A DNA stretch of 64,000 nt from Bacillota bacterium (GTDB taxonomy: Bacteria; Bacillota_I; Bacilli_A; RF39; UBA660): contig JAEYYH010000029.1 in the NCBI GenBank assembly GCA_023430885.1, positions 1-64,000 of the forward strand. Reading direction: 5' to 3'. Below are positions 17,671 through 26,413 of the stretch, one piece after another. The notes under the pieces were generated by a model that worked only from the letters and a program-made list of their open reading frames with translations, was not told the DNA's origin and searched no databases. Every line of letters starts with the position of its first letter. The stretch's first letter is position 1. The position numbers were made by a program, and so were the translations under genes.

Positions 17671-19002
17671 TTAATTAGTAGCCAAAACTTTTTTTAAATC
17701 GACAACAGAAGTGTCATTTAGCATTGTAACTCTAGGTATTTTGTATTTATTATCACCAACATGCATATCATATTTCCCACCAGCATATAATCCGCCAAAA
17801 GCCATTGTAAAACCAGCTTTTTTAAGTATTGATATAGAATAGTCATTATATTCATAGAATGGGTAGCAGAAGAAAGTGGTATTATTTAATTTTTCTCTAG
17901 ATAAAGCTAAATCAGCAAGTAAAGTTTTTTCATCTAAGCACTGTATTCCACCGCCTTGACCTGTAGGACAGTCTCCCTTATTATGTAAGTTATCAGAATG
18001 TGAAGCTGCTTCTACAGTTCCCCATGCTACGGAACTTAAGTAACTTTTTGTTATCAAAAAAACTGTGGCATTCATTTTATATTCGTTAAGTATATCTATA
18101 CCTAAACCTGCTCGCCAACCATCATCAATAGTAATTACTATAGAATTCTTTGGCAAATTAATTTTACCATCAATCCAATTCTCAAACTCACTCATTGTTA
18201 GTGTAAGATAGTTATTATCTCTTAAATAATCAAGTTGTTTTCTAAATAATGATTCCGATGTGCATATTATCTGATTGCAATCCTTTAATTCATCATCCTT
18301 ATAAAAGAAATGATATGCTAAAGTAGTAATTCCTGTTGCTAATTCAGTATTGCTATTTTTATTATCTATAACACTATCTATTTCACTTTTCAATACGTAA
18401 TATAAATCATTGTTATATTCAATGTAATATCTATCTTCATCTATCATATATATCGGAGTATTTAAAGATTCAGGAAAATTGTATATTAATATATTATCTT
18501 TGTAAATTTTTGTTGATTTTCCAGTCACTATATTTTTATTAAATGGAACATAACTTTTATATCTGATTTTGATATCTTCTTCTACAAAATCATCATTTTC
18601 TACTTCTACTGCTTTATACGATATATAATAAGTATTTTCAAAGCTAGTAATTGGAAAATATAAAGTGTCTTTGTCTATTTCTATTTCCCCTAGTTTTAAT
18701 TTGACACCTGATGCTAAAGTTCCAACATCAACATATTCACCATTTATAAGCGAATATATCGAAGTTTCCTTAGTTGTAATAACATTACTACCATAATTAG
18801 CTTTAATAGAATTAACTAACTTCTCTTCATTAGTTAAGATAATTTCTTTTAATTTTTCTGATTTTTGTTTTTTGCTATATGAAGAATATAAATACCCAGT
18901 TGTTGCAGTTGCAAGTATAAAAAATAATAAGATACATATAATTATTCTATTCTTCTTCTTTTTACTTCTTTTAGATAAAACTACAAAATTGAAATTTTTC
19001 AT
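17671..19002 (-). CDS. Membrane-anchored polysaccharide deacetylase with SH3-like N-terminal region
   Basis: 443 aa. A basic N-terminus and one membrane helix (about 19-41) are followed by about 170 residues of beta-rich sequence that resemble two SH3-like wall-binding units. A CE4/NodB domain from about 225 then shows TLAYHFFY, ITIDDGWRAG (motif 1), ASHSDNLH (motif 2) and FCYPFYEYN. It probably deacetylates a wall or surface polymer. It is monocistronic and divergent from the PASTA protein, sharing a 148-bp promoter region. Start ATG after AAAGGTGAATAT. Confidence 0.85.
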   Translation of the reverse strand: MKNFNFVVLSKRSKKKKNRIIICILLFFILATATTGYLYSSYSKKQKSEKLKEIILTNEEKLVNSIKANYGSNVITTKETSIYSLINGEYVDVGTLASGVKLKLGEIEIDKDTLYFPITSFENTYYISYKAVEVENDDFVEEDIKIRYKSYVPFNKNIVTGKSTKIYKDNILIYNFPESLNTPIYMIDEDRYYIEYNNDLYYVLKSEIDSVIDNKNSNTELATGITTLAYHFFYKDDELKDCNQIICTSESLFRKQLDYLRDNNYLTLTMSEFENWIDGKINLPKNSIVITIDDGWRAGLGIDILNEYKMNATVFLITKSYLSSVAWGTVEAASHSDNLHNKGDCPTGQGGGIQCLDEKTLLADLALSREKLNNTTFFCYPFYEYNDYSISILKKAGFTMAFGGLYAGGKYDMHVGDNKYKIPRVTMLNDTSVVDLKKVLATN

Positions 19003-19128
19003 ATATTCACCTTTCTATACTAGTATATCAAAAATTTTAATTATATTCTATCTTTTTTAATCATTGAAAAGAAACATTTTGTTTACACAAAAAGCCACTT
19101 GTTTGTTTCTTTTTTTTGCTAAATAAGA

Positions 19129-19134
19129 TATAAT
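19129..19134 (+). promoter_or_regulatory. Candidate -10 of the PASTA protein gene
   Basis: TATAAT 17 nt before the start codon, so the leader is very short. No convincing -35 at 16-18 nt was found. Confidence 0.35.
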
Positions 19135-19150
19135 TAATTAAGGTGATAGT

Positions 19151-21157
19151 ATGGGAAGTAAGAATAAAAAGAATCTAAAAAAAGAAAAAGATATTATTTC
19201 TGCTGAAAAAAAACACAAAAATGAAGTAGAGAATAATTATTTAGACAGAGATAAAGAACTTCTTGAACGCACACTGCAAGGTTTAAAAGAAGAAAGTGAA
19301 ATTAATCCTGATCTAGAAAACTTTTTTGATAAAGTTAGAGAGAAAAAAGATGAAATTGATATAAGATTAATTAATGAAAAAGAAAATATTTTAGAGGAAA
19401 AGAGCGAACAAGTAACTCCAAAGCAAAAAAATACATTTGGCTCTAAATTTAAAGTAATTATGTTAACTATTGCTTTTGTAGCATGTATATTATATTTTAT
19501 ATTATATTTTAAAGATGCTTTAAATCATGTTAATTATATTAAAGATATTATTAATGGAGCTAGTTTATTATTAATATTCTTCTTTATCATAATTGCGTTA
19601 GTTGGTAATAGAAAATTACGAAACATATTTAGTGTGTTTAGCTCAATAATTATTATTGGAGTAATTGCTTTAAATATTTTAGTTAGTAAAGACTTGCTTA
19701 AGTTACCTACTCTAGCAGTCCTTGAAGATTTTACTAATACTTCAATTGCAGATGTTATGAAATGGGCAACAGCTAACAAAATAGATGTTAAAACTGAATA
19801 TGAATATAGTGATAATGTTGATGAAGGAAATGTTATTGTTCAAGATGTTGAAGCTGGTAGTGTTTTAAAACTTATTGATGAAATAACAGTTACAGTGTCA
19901 AATGGCCCTAATTATGATAAAGAATTAGTATTATCTAGTTGGGTTGGTAGAAATGTTGATGATTTAATTAAATATGTTGATGAGAATCATTTGAGCAATG
20001 TAGATATTAGTTTCACAACAAATAATGATATAGAAAAAGATCAGATAATTAGTCAAAGTACAAAAGGTGAAATCAAAAGAAGTACAAGTATTTCCTTTGT
20101 TGTATCACTTGGTAATGCAGCTAATCTAAAAGATATAAAATTAGAGAATCTAGCTAAAGAGTCTTTATTCGACGCTACATTCTATTTAAAAAGAAATGGT
20201 GTTAAATATAACTTAACCTATGAATTTAGTTCTAAAGTTAAAGCTGGATACGTTATAAGTCAAGATCCAAAAGCTGGAACTACAGTAAGTCCAAATAAAG
20301 ATACAGTTAACTTAGTAATATCTAAAGGCAAAGAAATTATTGTTCCTGACTTTAGCAAATCAACAGTTGATGAAGTCGTTGAATGGATTATTGAAAATAA
20401 TTTAAAAGTAGCTTTTGAAGAAAAATATAGTACTACGGTTGATAAAGATAAACTAGTAAGTATAAGTGTTAAAACTGGTGATTCCATTATTGAAGGAACA
20501 AAAATAACAATTACTACTTCAAAGGGTGCACTTACAGTTGCAACAGTTAATAGTTTAGCAGAATTTAGGAGCTGGGCTAGCGATAATGGTGTTAGCTATA
20601 GTGAGAAATATGAATATAATACTAGTGTTGGTAAAGGTCAAATAATTAGCTTATCTATAAAAAGTGGGGAAAAGATTGATCCACAAAATCAAAGTATTAC
20701 AGTCACAATTTCTTATGGTAGTCCTATTGTTGTTCCATATTTTATTGGTTCGTCAAAGAGTTCTATTCAATCAACATGTAATAGTAAGGGTTTAAATTGC
20801 ACATTCTACTATGTAGGTTACAATAGTAATTCTAGGGATACTGCTTTATCACAAAATGTTTCTAGTGGTACTAAAGTAGTAAGCGGTACTTACATAAGTA
20901 TTGGTTTAAGTAGCGGCCCTGCTAAAACGTTTAGTGTAACTATAAATTCCGAATTATTTGGTACTAGTTATTCTTCCACAGTAAATTATATAAGCAACTA
21001 TCTAAGTAATCAAGCTCCAGGAGTAACATTCAAATTTGTTGCTAAAGCTGATAATAGCGCTATGTCTGGTATGATTCATAGAGACTCCCCAATCAAAGGT
21101 GGAGAACCAAATAACTTTACTCAAGGTAATACATATTACATTTGGATTGTAGATTAA
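19151..21157 (+). CDS. PASTA-repeat membrane protein without a kinase domain
   Basis: 668 aa. A highly charged cytosolic N-terminus (1-98) with coiled-coil potential, three membrane helices (about 100-120, 138-152, 163-178), then six PASTA-type repeats between about 189 and 595. A 70-residue C-terminal domain of unknown type follows. PASTA repeats bind peptidoglycan fragments or lipid II, usually in PrkC/Stk1 kinases or class B PBPs. Here neither catalytic domain exists, so the protein is more likely a wall-binding scaffold or sensor. RBS AAGGTGATAGT before ATG. It is divergent from a deacetylase and followed by a strong bidirectional terminator. Confidence 0.85.
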   Translation: MGSKNKKNLKKEKDIISAEKKHKNEVENNYLDRDKELLERTLQGLKEESEINPDLENFFDKVREKKDEIDIRLINEKENILEEKSEQVTPKQKNTFGSKFKVIMLTIAFVACILYFILYFKDALNHVNYIKDIINGASLLLIFFFIIIALVGNRKLRNIFSVFSSIIIIGVIALNILVSKDLLKLPTLAVLEDFTNTSIADVMKWATANKIDVKTEYEYSDNVDEGNVIVQDVEAGSVLKLIDEITVTVSNGPNYDKELVLSSWVGRNVDDLIKYVDENHLSNVDISFTTNNDIEKDQIISQSTKGEIKRSTSISFVVSLGNAANLKDIKLENLAKESLFDATFYLKRNGVKYNLTYEFSSKVKAGYVISQDPKAGTTVSPNKDTVNLVISKGKEIIVPDFSKSTVDEVVEWIIENNLKVAFEEKYSTTVDKDKLVSISVKTGDSIIEGTKITITTSKGALTVATVNSLAEFRSWASDNGVSYSEKYEYNTSVGKGQIISLSIKSGEKIDPQNQSITVTISYGSPIVVPYFIGSSKSSIQSTCNSKGLNCTFYYVGYNSNSRDTALSQNVSSGTKVVSGTYISIGLSSGPAKTFSVTINSELFGTSYSSTVNYISNYLSNQAPGVTFKFVAKADNSAMSGMIHRDSPIKGGEPNNFTQGNTYYIWIVD

Positions 21158-21166
21158 TAATTAATA

Positions 21167-21198
21167 AAAAACGCTAAAAATTAAAATTTAGCGTTTTT
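21167..21198. terminator. Bidirectional terminator
   Basis: A perfect 12-bp stem (21167-21178 with 21187-21198), A-rich on one side and T-rich on the other. It can end both the PASTA gene and the opposing prepilin gene. Confidence 0.8.
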
Positions 21199-21283
21199 AT
21201 TTATCCAAGTCTTTTACAAAATTTTATATTATAGTAAAAATAATGATAAAAAAATAATTAAATAAGAGAGTTCTATAACTCTT

Positions 21284-21655
21284 TTAACACGTTCCTTTAA
21301 CAATAACAAAATTACTTTTACTACCATTACCACAATATCTACCATTATAGACATTTCTTAATACAATAGTGCCATTTGAAATAATAAACTCACCTGACTT
21401 AATTTGATTTAAATTATCAGCTTGTAAATCAACAGAACTAATGCTTGTATATGTAGATGTATAATTAGAACTGTTTGAATTATTTGCAATATAGTTTTCT
21501 ATTGTTCTAACAAGACCATTTAATGATTCTTCAAATGCTTTCTTTTTTGAGTTTTCAATTGATTTATTATAGTTAGGTATTATTATAGCAGCTATTAGAC
21601 CTAATAATATAATAACAGCCAATACTTCTACTAATGTGAAACCTTTATTCTTCAT
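21284..21655 (-). CDS. Type IV prepilin-like protein (small)
   Basis: 123 aa. A class III signal, KNKG cleaved before FTLVEVLAVIILLGLIAA, with glutamate at mature position 5. A hydrophobic helix to about residue 27 leads into a Ser/Asn/Thr-rich globular part with two C-terminal cysteines (YCGNG and KGTC) that can form a disulfide. The size fits ComGC- or PilE-like pilins. It is monocistronic with its own promoter, away from any assembly genes, and shares the signal type with the two giant prepilins at 33640 and 40063. A hairpin at 21264-21279 may terminate it. Confidence 0.85.
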   Translation of the reverse strand: MKNKGFTLVEVLAVIILLGLIAAIIIPNYNKSIENSKKKAFEESLNGLVRTIENYIANNSNSSNYTSTYTSISSVDLQADNLNQIKSGEFIISNGTIVLRNVYNGRYCGNGSKSNFVIVKGTC

Positions 21656-21680
21656 AAGACACTTCCTTTATTATGTTTTA

Positions 21681-21709
21681 ATTATACCATAAAAATTAAA
21701 TGATGAAAA
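21681..21709 (-). promoter_or_regulatory. Promoter of the small prepilin gene
   Basis: On the minus strand TTTTCA (21709-21704), a 17-nt spacer and TATAAT (21686-21681), 26 nt before the ATG. Confidence 0.5.
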
Positions 21710-21728
21710 TATTAAATAAACATAAAAA

Positions 21729-21748
21729 AAGAATAGTAAACTATTCTT
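21729..21748 (-). terminator. Terminator of the FMN-binding lipoprotein gene
   Basis: 9-bp perfect stem (21729-21737 with 21740-21748) with a 2-nt central gap, followed by a T-run on the minus strand. It overlaps the last bases of the coding region. Confidence 0.75.
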
Positions 21749-22235
21749 ATTTCTTTGCATTTTCTAATGCAGCACTAACTGCATCAATATATGAATTAGC
21801 AGAAATTGTAACTCCACTAACACCATCTAGCTTAGTTTTTGTGTCATCTGTCCACTTAACCCAATCAAGTCCTTGTTCTTCAACAACCTTATCTTGAATA
21901 ACATCTACTTGTTCATACCATTCTGCTCCGCCTTCAATAACACCATTTGAAGCTGAAGTTTGTTTCATACCGTAAGCATCACCTAAAACTTTTTTTGTTG
22001 TATATTTTTCATTAGCGAAATAGGTATTATCTATGAATACAGACTTAATAACACCATTTTCATTAACATATACTACTGCAGTTGTTACATATGTTTTACC
22101 ATATGAAGCAGCCTCTACTGAACCAAAATAAGTTCCTTCTTTGTAATTACCTTCTTCAACTTTTTCACATCCTGAAATTGCTAGAACAAAAACACATGCA
22201 ATTGAAACAATAAGAAATTTCTTTAAATTTTTCAC
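21747..22235 (-). CDS. FMN-binding-domain lipoprotein (PplA-like)
   Basis: 162 aa from a GTG at 22235, which follows AGAGGAGG with an 8-nt spacer; the longer frame has no ribosome site. The N-terminus is a lipoprotein signal (KNLKKFLIVSIACVF, lipobox AISGC), so the protein is tethered outside the membrane. The rest is one FMN_bind domain ending in DGVSGVTISANSY. That matches the flavinylation motif D-G-x-S-G-A-T-x-T/S with A replaced by V and serine at the attachment position. Family members carry covalent FMN in extracellular electron transfer. No ApbE or Ndh2 gene is visible here. Confidence 0.78.
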   Translation of the reverse strand: MKNLKKFLIVSIACVFVLAISGCEKVEEGNYKEGTYFGSVEAASYGKTYVTTAVVYVNENGVIKSVFIDNTYFANEKYTTKKVLGDAYGMKQTSASNGVIEGGAEWYEQVDVIQDKVVEEQGLDWVKWTDDTKTKLDGVSGVTISANSYIDAVSAALENAKK

Positions 22236-22303
22236 AAAATTTTCCTCCTCTACCTTATATATAAATAATAACAAATAAATTAAAAAAAAGCAAGATATTT
22301 GTC

Positions 22304-23410
22304 TTATAAATACCATAGCTTTTCTTCATTTTTATATACTTCTTTAATTATTCCACCACCAAGACACTCTTCTCCTAAATAAAGAACACATGCTTGGCCT
22401 GGTGTTACTGACTTAACACCTTGACTATACTTAACTAGGATGTGATCATCATCAATATATTCAACTTCTACATCGTTATCTTCTTGACGATATCTAAATT
22501 TAGCAGTACACTTAGTTATTTTATCATGATTCATCCAGTTCATCTGCTCTATTAGAGCAGATGTGCTATATAAATAATCATTATCATCACCTAATGCAAC
22601 ATACAGAACATTCTTATTTAGATCTTTGCCTACTACAAATAGTCTTTCCTTATTACCACCTAAATCAAGACCTCTTCTTTGCCCAATTGTATAATACATA
22701 AGTCCAATATGTCTACCAACTAATTCTTTAGTTTCGATATTTATTATATCACCAGGTGTATTAGGTAAATAATTCTCTAGAAATTGTTTGAAGTTTCTCT
22801 CACCTATAAAACAAATACCAGTTGAATCTTTCTTATCAGCTGTTATTAAATCATATTCTTCTGCTATTTTTCTAACTTCTGGTTTTTCTAAATCTCCAAC
22901 CGGAAATAAAACATTTTCTAATTGTTTGTTAGATAACTGTGACAAGAAATATGTTTGATCCTTATTAGAATCTACTCCTCTTAATAGTTTGCCATTTTCC
23001 ATTCTTGCGTAATGACCAGTTGCTATATAGTCTGCACCTATTTTCTTAGCTTCTTTGGCAAACATATCAAATTTTATATACTTATTACACATGATATCCG
23101 GATTAGGAGTTCTACCTTTTTTTAATTCATCTAAGAAATAAGTAAATACATAATCCCAGTATTCTTTTACAAAATCCACTCTATGAAGTTCAATACCGAG
23201 TTTTTCACATACTTTTACCGCATCATTATAATCTTGTTCTTGTGGACATATATTATCATTTAAATTTGGGTTTCCTAAAAAATCACCATTTACTGATGTG
23301 TCCCAGTTTCGCATAAAAAGACCTATGACATTATATCCTTGTTTTTTTAATAATATTGCTGCTACAGATGAATCAACACCACCTGACATACCAATTACTA
23401 CTGTTTTCAT
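22304..23410 (-). CDS. mnmA: tRNA-specific 2-thiouridylase MnmA
   Basis: 368 aa. The PP-loop GMSGGVDSSVAA starts at residue 7. The first catalytic cysteine is in NPDIMCNKYIKF and the second in STGICFIGERNF. It thiolates U34 of Lys, Glu and Gln tRNAs, taking sulfur from a cysteine desulfurase, directly in many Firmicutes. The SufS at 26412 may be the donor since no dedicated desulfurase is adjacent. The ATG at 23410 follows AGGTGATTTTT and replaces a longer frame without a ribosome site. Confidence 0.95.
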   Translation of the reverse strand: MKTVVIGMSGGVDSSVAAILLKKQGYNVIGLFMRNWDTSVNGDFLGNPNLNDNICPQEQDYNDAVKVCEKLGIELHRVDFVKEYWDYVFTYFLDELKKGRTPNPDIMCNKYIKFDMFAKEAKKIGADYIATGHYARMENGKLLRGVDSNKDQTYFLSQLSNKQLENVLFPVGDLEKPEVRKIAEEYDLITADKKDSTGICFIGERNFKQFLENYLPNTPGDIINIETKELVGRHIGLMYYTIGQRRGLDLGGNKERLFVVGKDLNKNVLYVALGDDNDYLYSTSALIEQMNWMNHDKITKCTAKFRYRQEDNDVEVEYIDDDHILVKYSQGVKSVTPGQACVLYLGEECLGGGIIKEVYKNEEKLWYL

Positions 23411-23446
23411 AAAAATCACCTGCAAACATTATATCACATAAATAAA

Positions 23447-23473
23447 AAAGAAATCTAATTAATAAATTTCTTT
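23447..23473 (-). terminator. Terminator of the acyltransferase gene
   Basis: 8-bp arms 23447-23454 and 23466-23473 with an 11-nt loop and a following T-run on the minus strand. Confidence 0.6.
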
Positions 23474-24633
23474 TACCAATTAATATTTAACCCAAGAGAT
23501 TTAAAATAACTTTGATACCATATTCTATTTTTCTTAGCTAACTTGGAATTATATATAACTTTAAATATAAACAATCTTATTGTTTCAATGATTATGCAAA
23601 TTATAAAAATAGCTATAGCACAAATAATAATATAAAATAATATATTATAACTATATACATCCTTATTGAAACTCAAAAATTTGTATAACCAACCTCTTAC
23701 GTAAAAATTATCAGTTATAAGATAAACTCCAAATGTACTTGCTGCCACTCTATTTATAAGCTTGCTCTTTAAATTTAAAGTACTAAAAAAGAGCAAATAG
23801 CATATACTTTGAAGAATTAGTAATGGATTATCGTATGCAAGAAATCCACTAGTAAAAATAGTTCCAATATCTTTTACAAGATCAATATCAAAATTTTGAA
23901 TATTAGTTCCAAAAAAGTTCAATAAAAAATTTAGAAAAGCTAATAAAAAGAAAGAAAGAAAGAAAATTAATCTTTTTGTATTATTAGTAAAGATTTTCAT
24001 AAAATAGCATTCTGTAATTGGATATTTTCTTAAATATGAACCGATAAAATATAATAATACAAAATTGCTTAGTGAATATCCATTGTTAGCATTAAAAAAA
24101 GCATTTTTTGTTAAAAAAGGTAATAATGATAATAATACAAAACAAGTAAAAATAATTTTTTTCATTCTCGCTTTGTTACTATTATTTATCACTGTATTTA
24201 ATATAGGACTAATTAAAAATAGAATTAAATAACATGTAAAAAACCAATAATCACTATAACTAATTGGCAATAATGTATGAAACAAAATTACTTTCGAGAT
24301 ATCTTCCCCTGCTATTAAAAATAATATCGCTATTATAGAACTGTAAAACCAGACTGAATTATTTAATTTAATAGCCTTACTAAAGTGAAACTCTTTATTA
24401 TAATTAAAATAGCCACATAATAGTATAAAAGAATTAACATGTATAAATAATATTGCATCAATCATATTTAATAATATATTAGTTAAGCCATCACTGTTTT
24501 GTAACACCCCACCATGATAAATAAAATGCCAAACAACAATCATAAACATTGACACAATTCGCATCAATTCAAAATTAGAATTTCTCTCTTTTTCTATATT
24601 TTCCCCTATAAAAACTTGATTAGTCTTTTCCAT
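23473..24633 (-). CDS. Acyltransferase 3 family membrane protein
   Basis: 386 aa with about ten hydrophobic segments. The family signature near the N-terminus is ERNSNFELMRIVSMFMIVVWHF, with the conserved arginine (LMRI) and the histidine in the first membrane segment (WHFIYHGG). Members O-acetylate surface glycans, peptidoglycan or teichoic acids, taking acyl groups from inside the cell. No SGNH partner domain is attached. It is monocistronic with terminators on both sides. Substrate unknown, but the neighbouring polysaccharide genes make a glycan target likely. Confidence 0.83.
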   Translation of the reverse strand: MEKTNQVFIGENIEKERNSNFELMRIVSMFMIVVWHFIYHGGVLQNSDGLTNILLNMIDAILFIHVNSFILLCGYFNYNKEFHFSKAIKLNNSVWFYSSIIAILFLIAGEDISKVILFHTLLPISYSDYWFFTCYLILFLISPILNTVINNSNKARMKKIIFTCFVLLSLLPFLTKNAFFNANNGYSLSNFVLLYFIGSYLRKYPITECYFMKIFTNNTKRLIFFLSFFLLAFLNFLLNFFGTNIQNFDIDLVKDIGTIFTSGFLAYDNPLLILQSICYLLFFSTLNLKSKLINRVAASTFGVYLITDNFYVRGWLYKFLSFNKDVYSYNILFYIIICAIAIFIICIIIETIRLFIFKVIYNSKLAKKNRIWYQSYFKSLGLNINW

Positions 24634-24666
24634 ACAACGCCCCCTGCATTATATACATTATAGCAT

Positions 24667-24706
24667 AAAAAAACACATAGTTAATATATATTATATATGT
24701 TTTTTT
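24667..24706 (-). terminator. Terminator of the SpoIIM-like gene
   Basis: A-rich arm at 24667-24679 and T-rich arm at 24696-24706, with a long AT-only loop; one mismatch. On the minus strand it ends in a seven-T run. Confidence 0.55.
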
Positions 24707-24721
24707 ATTAAAATAATTTTA

Positions 24722-25351
24722 TCAGCTTATTAAAGGCATAATTAGTTTAATTAATTTTGGTACTATAAATGCTTCATATAAAGAAGAAAAAATCAAAACA
24801 AGACATGTTAAACCTAAAATAACTAGATATTTATAAGTTATATCCTTAAAACTTATCTCTTTTCTTTTTATAACGGCATTTATTATTTTAATAGATATGA
24901 TAAATGCATAACTAATTAATACCATAGTAAGTAAAATATTTATTATATGGTGCGGAAAAATATAAAAAATACTAAGTAACAAACCTTTTACTTTATACTT
25001 CATCAAAATAGAACTTATTGCAAAACCTATTACAAAACATTTATAAAAGAATAAAAAAATAATAATAGGTAATCCAATTACTGATATACCTAATAACCAA
25101 ATTATTACTGTTATAATTAAATTACTACTAATAGAATTTATTAATGTATCCTTAAAAATAATAGTATTATCATTAATACTATTAATATAATTTTCTAGAT
25201 ACGTATTTACTAAAGCAGTGTCACTATCGTTTAAGGTAACACTAAATATCGATCCTGCTACTAAAGCCACAATAAATAGAACCAATAAAAAAATAAATAT
25301 CTTTTTATTCATTTTTAAATACTCTTTTAACTTGTCCATTTTTTTCTTCAT
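24722..25351 (-). CDS. SpoIIM-like membrane protein (stage II sporulation M family)
   Basis: 209 aa with five hydrophobic segments. The pattern fits SpoIIM: a short basic N-terminus, helix 1 (FIFLLVLFIVALVAGSIF), an external loop, and a central IGLPIIIFLFFYKCFVIGFAIS, then IFYIFPHHIINI. In Bacillus SpoIIM works with SpoIID and SpoIIP in septal peptidoglycan remodelling during engulfment, but relatives occur in non-sporulating bacteria. No SpoIID or SpoIIP is visible. Start ATG after AGGTGATATAG. It is a single-gene unit. Confidence 0.75.
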   Translation of the reverse strand: MKKKMDKLKEYLKMNKKIFIFLLVLFIVALVAGSIFSVTLNDSDTALVNTYLENYINSINDNTIIFKDTLINSISSNLIITVIIWLLGISVIGLPIIIFLFFYKCFVIGFAISSILMKYKVKGLLLSIFYIFPHHIINILLTMVLISYAFIISIKIINAVIKRKEISFKDITYKYLVILGLTCLVLIFSSLYEAFIVPKLIKLIMPLIS

Positions 25352-25416
25352 CTATATCACCTAACTAAATTTATTAAAAAAAGAACATTTTTATTCCAAA
25401 ATAATTAAAAATATAC

Positions 25417-25422
25417 TATAAT
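25417..25422 (+). promoter_or_regulatory. Candidate -10 of the 49-aa membrane protein gene
   Basis: TATAAT 18 nt before the start codon. The -35 (TCCAAA) is weak. Confidence 0.35.
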
Positions 25423-25440
25423 GAATAAAGAGGTGTTAAA

Positions 25441-25590
25441 ATGGCAAAAGAAAATGTTAAAGTTGTCAGTAAAGGCAAAAGTAAAAAAACAAGAACTAAT
25501 TTACCAAAAATATTAACTATATTTATGTTAATAGCTACTATTGCCCTTTATATATCAACAATTGTATATCAAGTAGCTGCAGCAAAATAA
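25441..25590 (+). CDS. Small single-pass membrane protein (49 aa)
   Basis: ATG at 25441 follows AGAGGTGTTAAA. The peptide has a basic first half (VSKGKSKKTRTN) and one hydrophobic helix (about 22-44), ending QVAAAK. It has its own -10 element, ribosome site and terminator, so it is very probably expressed. I do not recognise a family. The shape (positive cytosolic tail, one helix) is that of small membrane regulators or of accessory subunits. Confidence 0.65.
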   Translation: MAKENVKVVSKGKSKKTRTNLPKILTIFMLIATIALYISTIVYQVAAAK

Positions 25591-25617
25591 AAGAGATTCA
25601 TCAATTTGAATCTCTTT
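25590..25617 (+). terminator. Terminator of the 49-aa gene
   Basis: Perfect 10-bp stem 25590-25599 with 25608-25617, 8-nt loop, then T-run to 25621. Confidence 0.85.
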
Positions 25618-25659
25618 TTTTATTTATTAAACTAACAATTGATTGATAATTTAAATTTT

Positions 25660-26322
25660 TTATGAATAAATTCTTTGCTTTGATCTTCTTACTTGCTTAC
25701 CAATGCTTCTTATATATTGACAAGCATCATCAAAAGTTTCATCAAAATATATATCTTCATATTGAAACCATAAACTAAATAAGTTTTCTAATGAGTAATT
25801 TAATAAAGAGATATTTTCTTTCAGTACATCATATTCTACCTTTGTATATCCGCAAGTATCAATTGCTACTAAAGACTCACCATCAAATATTAAATTAAAG
25901 CACAAATCATACATTTTAATACCGACTTTTGATAAACTAATAATGTCTTTTTCCAATTTTAAATATGCTTTTTCTAGCTTTTTAAAATCTAATGAGTATA
26001 TATCGGGTTCATCTTCATATTTAAGCAAGTCTTTATCTATTTTTTTAGTTCTGTACGCTCTTAATTTCCCATTTAATGTATATAATTCCTTAGGAAAAGC
26101 AAAACAATCTAATTCAATTAACTCTGTAGTAATAATTTTCTCAGGATTATAGTCACTTTCAAAAAGTATATCATCATCATCAAATAGGACTTTATATGCA
26201 TCATTATCTACCTTTGATGCGAAACATATACCTTCTGAACCTTCTGCTATATAAGATAGTTTTTTAGAATCTAAAAAGTTTTTTAACTCTTTATCAGTTT
26301 TAAAGTCTATAATATTATTCAT
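25660..26322 (-). CDS. Protein-kinase-fold-like protein of unknown function
   Basis: 220 aa from the ATG at 26322 (AGAGGTG 5 nt upstream); the longer frame lacks a ribosome site. An N-lobe-like segment AEGSEGICFASKV looks like a glycine-rich loop, and the lysine in DAYKVLFD could be the ATP-binding lysine. YDLCFNLIF and VAIDTCGY occupy the places of the catalytic and metal loops, but the HxD aspartate is replaced, so activity is doubtful. This is an inferred fold, not a family match. Monocistronic, with no obvious partner. Confidence 0.5.
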   Translation of the reverse strand: MNNIIDFKTDKELKNFLDSKKLSYIAEGSEGICFASKVDNDAYKVLFDDDDILFESDYNPEKIITTELIELDCFAFPKELYTLNGKLRAYRTKKIDKDLLKYEDEPDIYSLDFKKLEKAYLKLEKDIISLSKVGIKMYDLCFNLIFDGESLVAIDTCGYTKVEYDVLKENISLLNYSLENLFSLWFQYEDIYFDETFDDACQYIRSIGKQVRRSKQRIYS

Positions 26323-26392
26323 AAAGCACCTCTGTTCGAAGTATTTTAGCATATTACAGTATTTTGTCAAATTATTGATTACTAAAATAAAA

Positions 26393-26413
26393 AGACATAC
26401 ACAAGTTATGTCT
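26393..26413 (-). terminator. Terminator of the suf operon
   Basis: 7-bp perfect stem 26393-26399 with 26407-26413, 7-nt loop, T-rich tail on the minus strand. Confidence 0.65.

Noticed and set aside
24722..25351. SpoIIM-like gene as proof that the organism forms spores
   Set aside because: SpoIIM-type membrane proteins occur in non-sporulating bacteria and no partner gene is present here.
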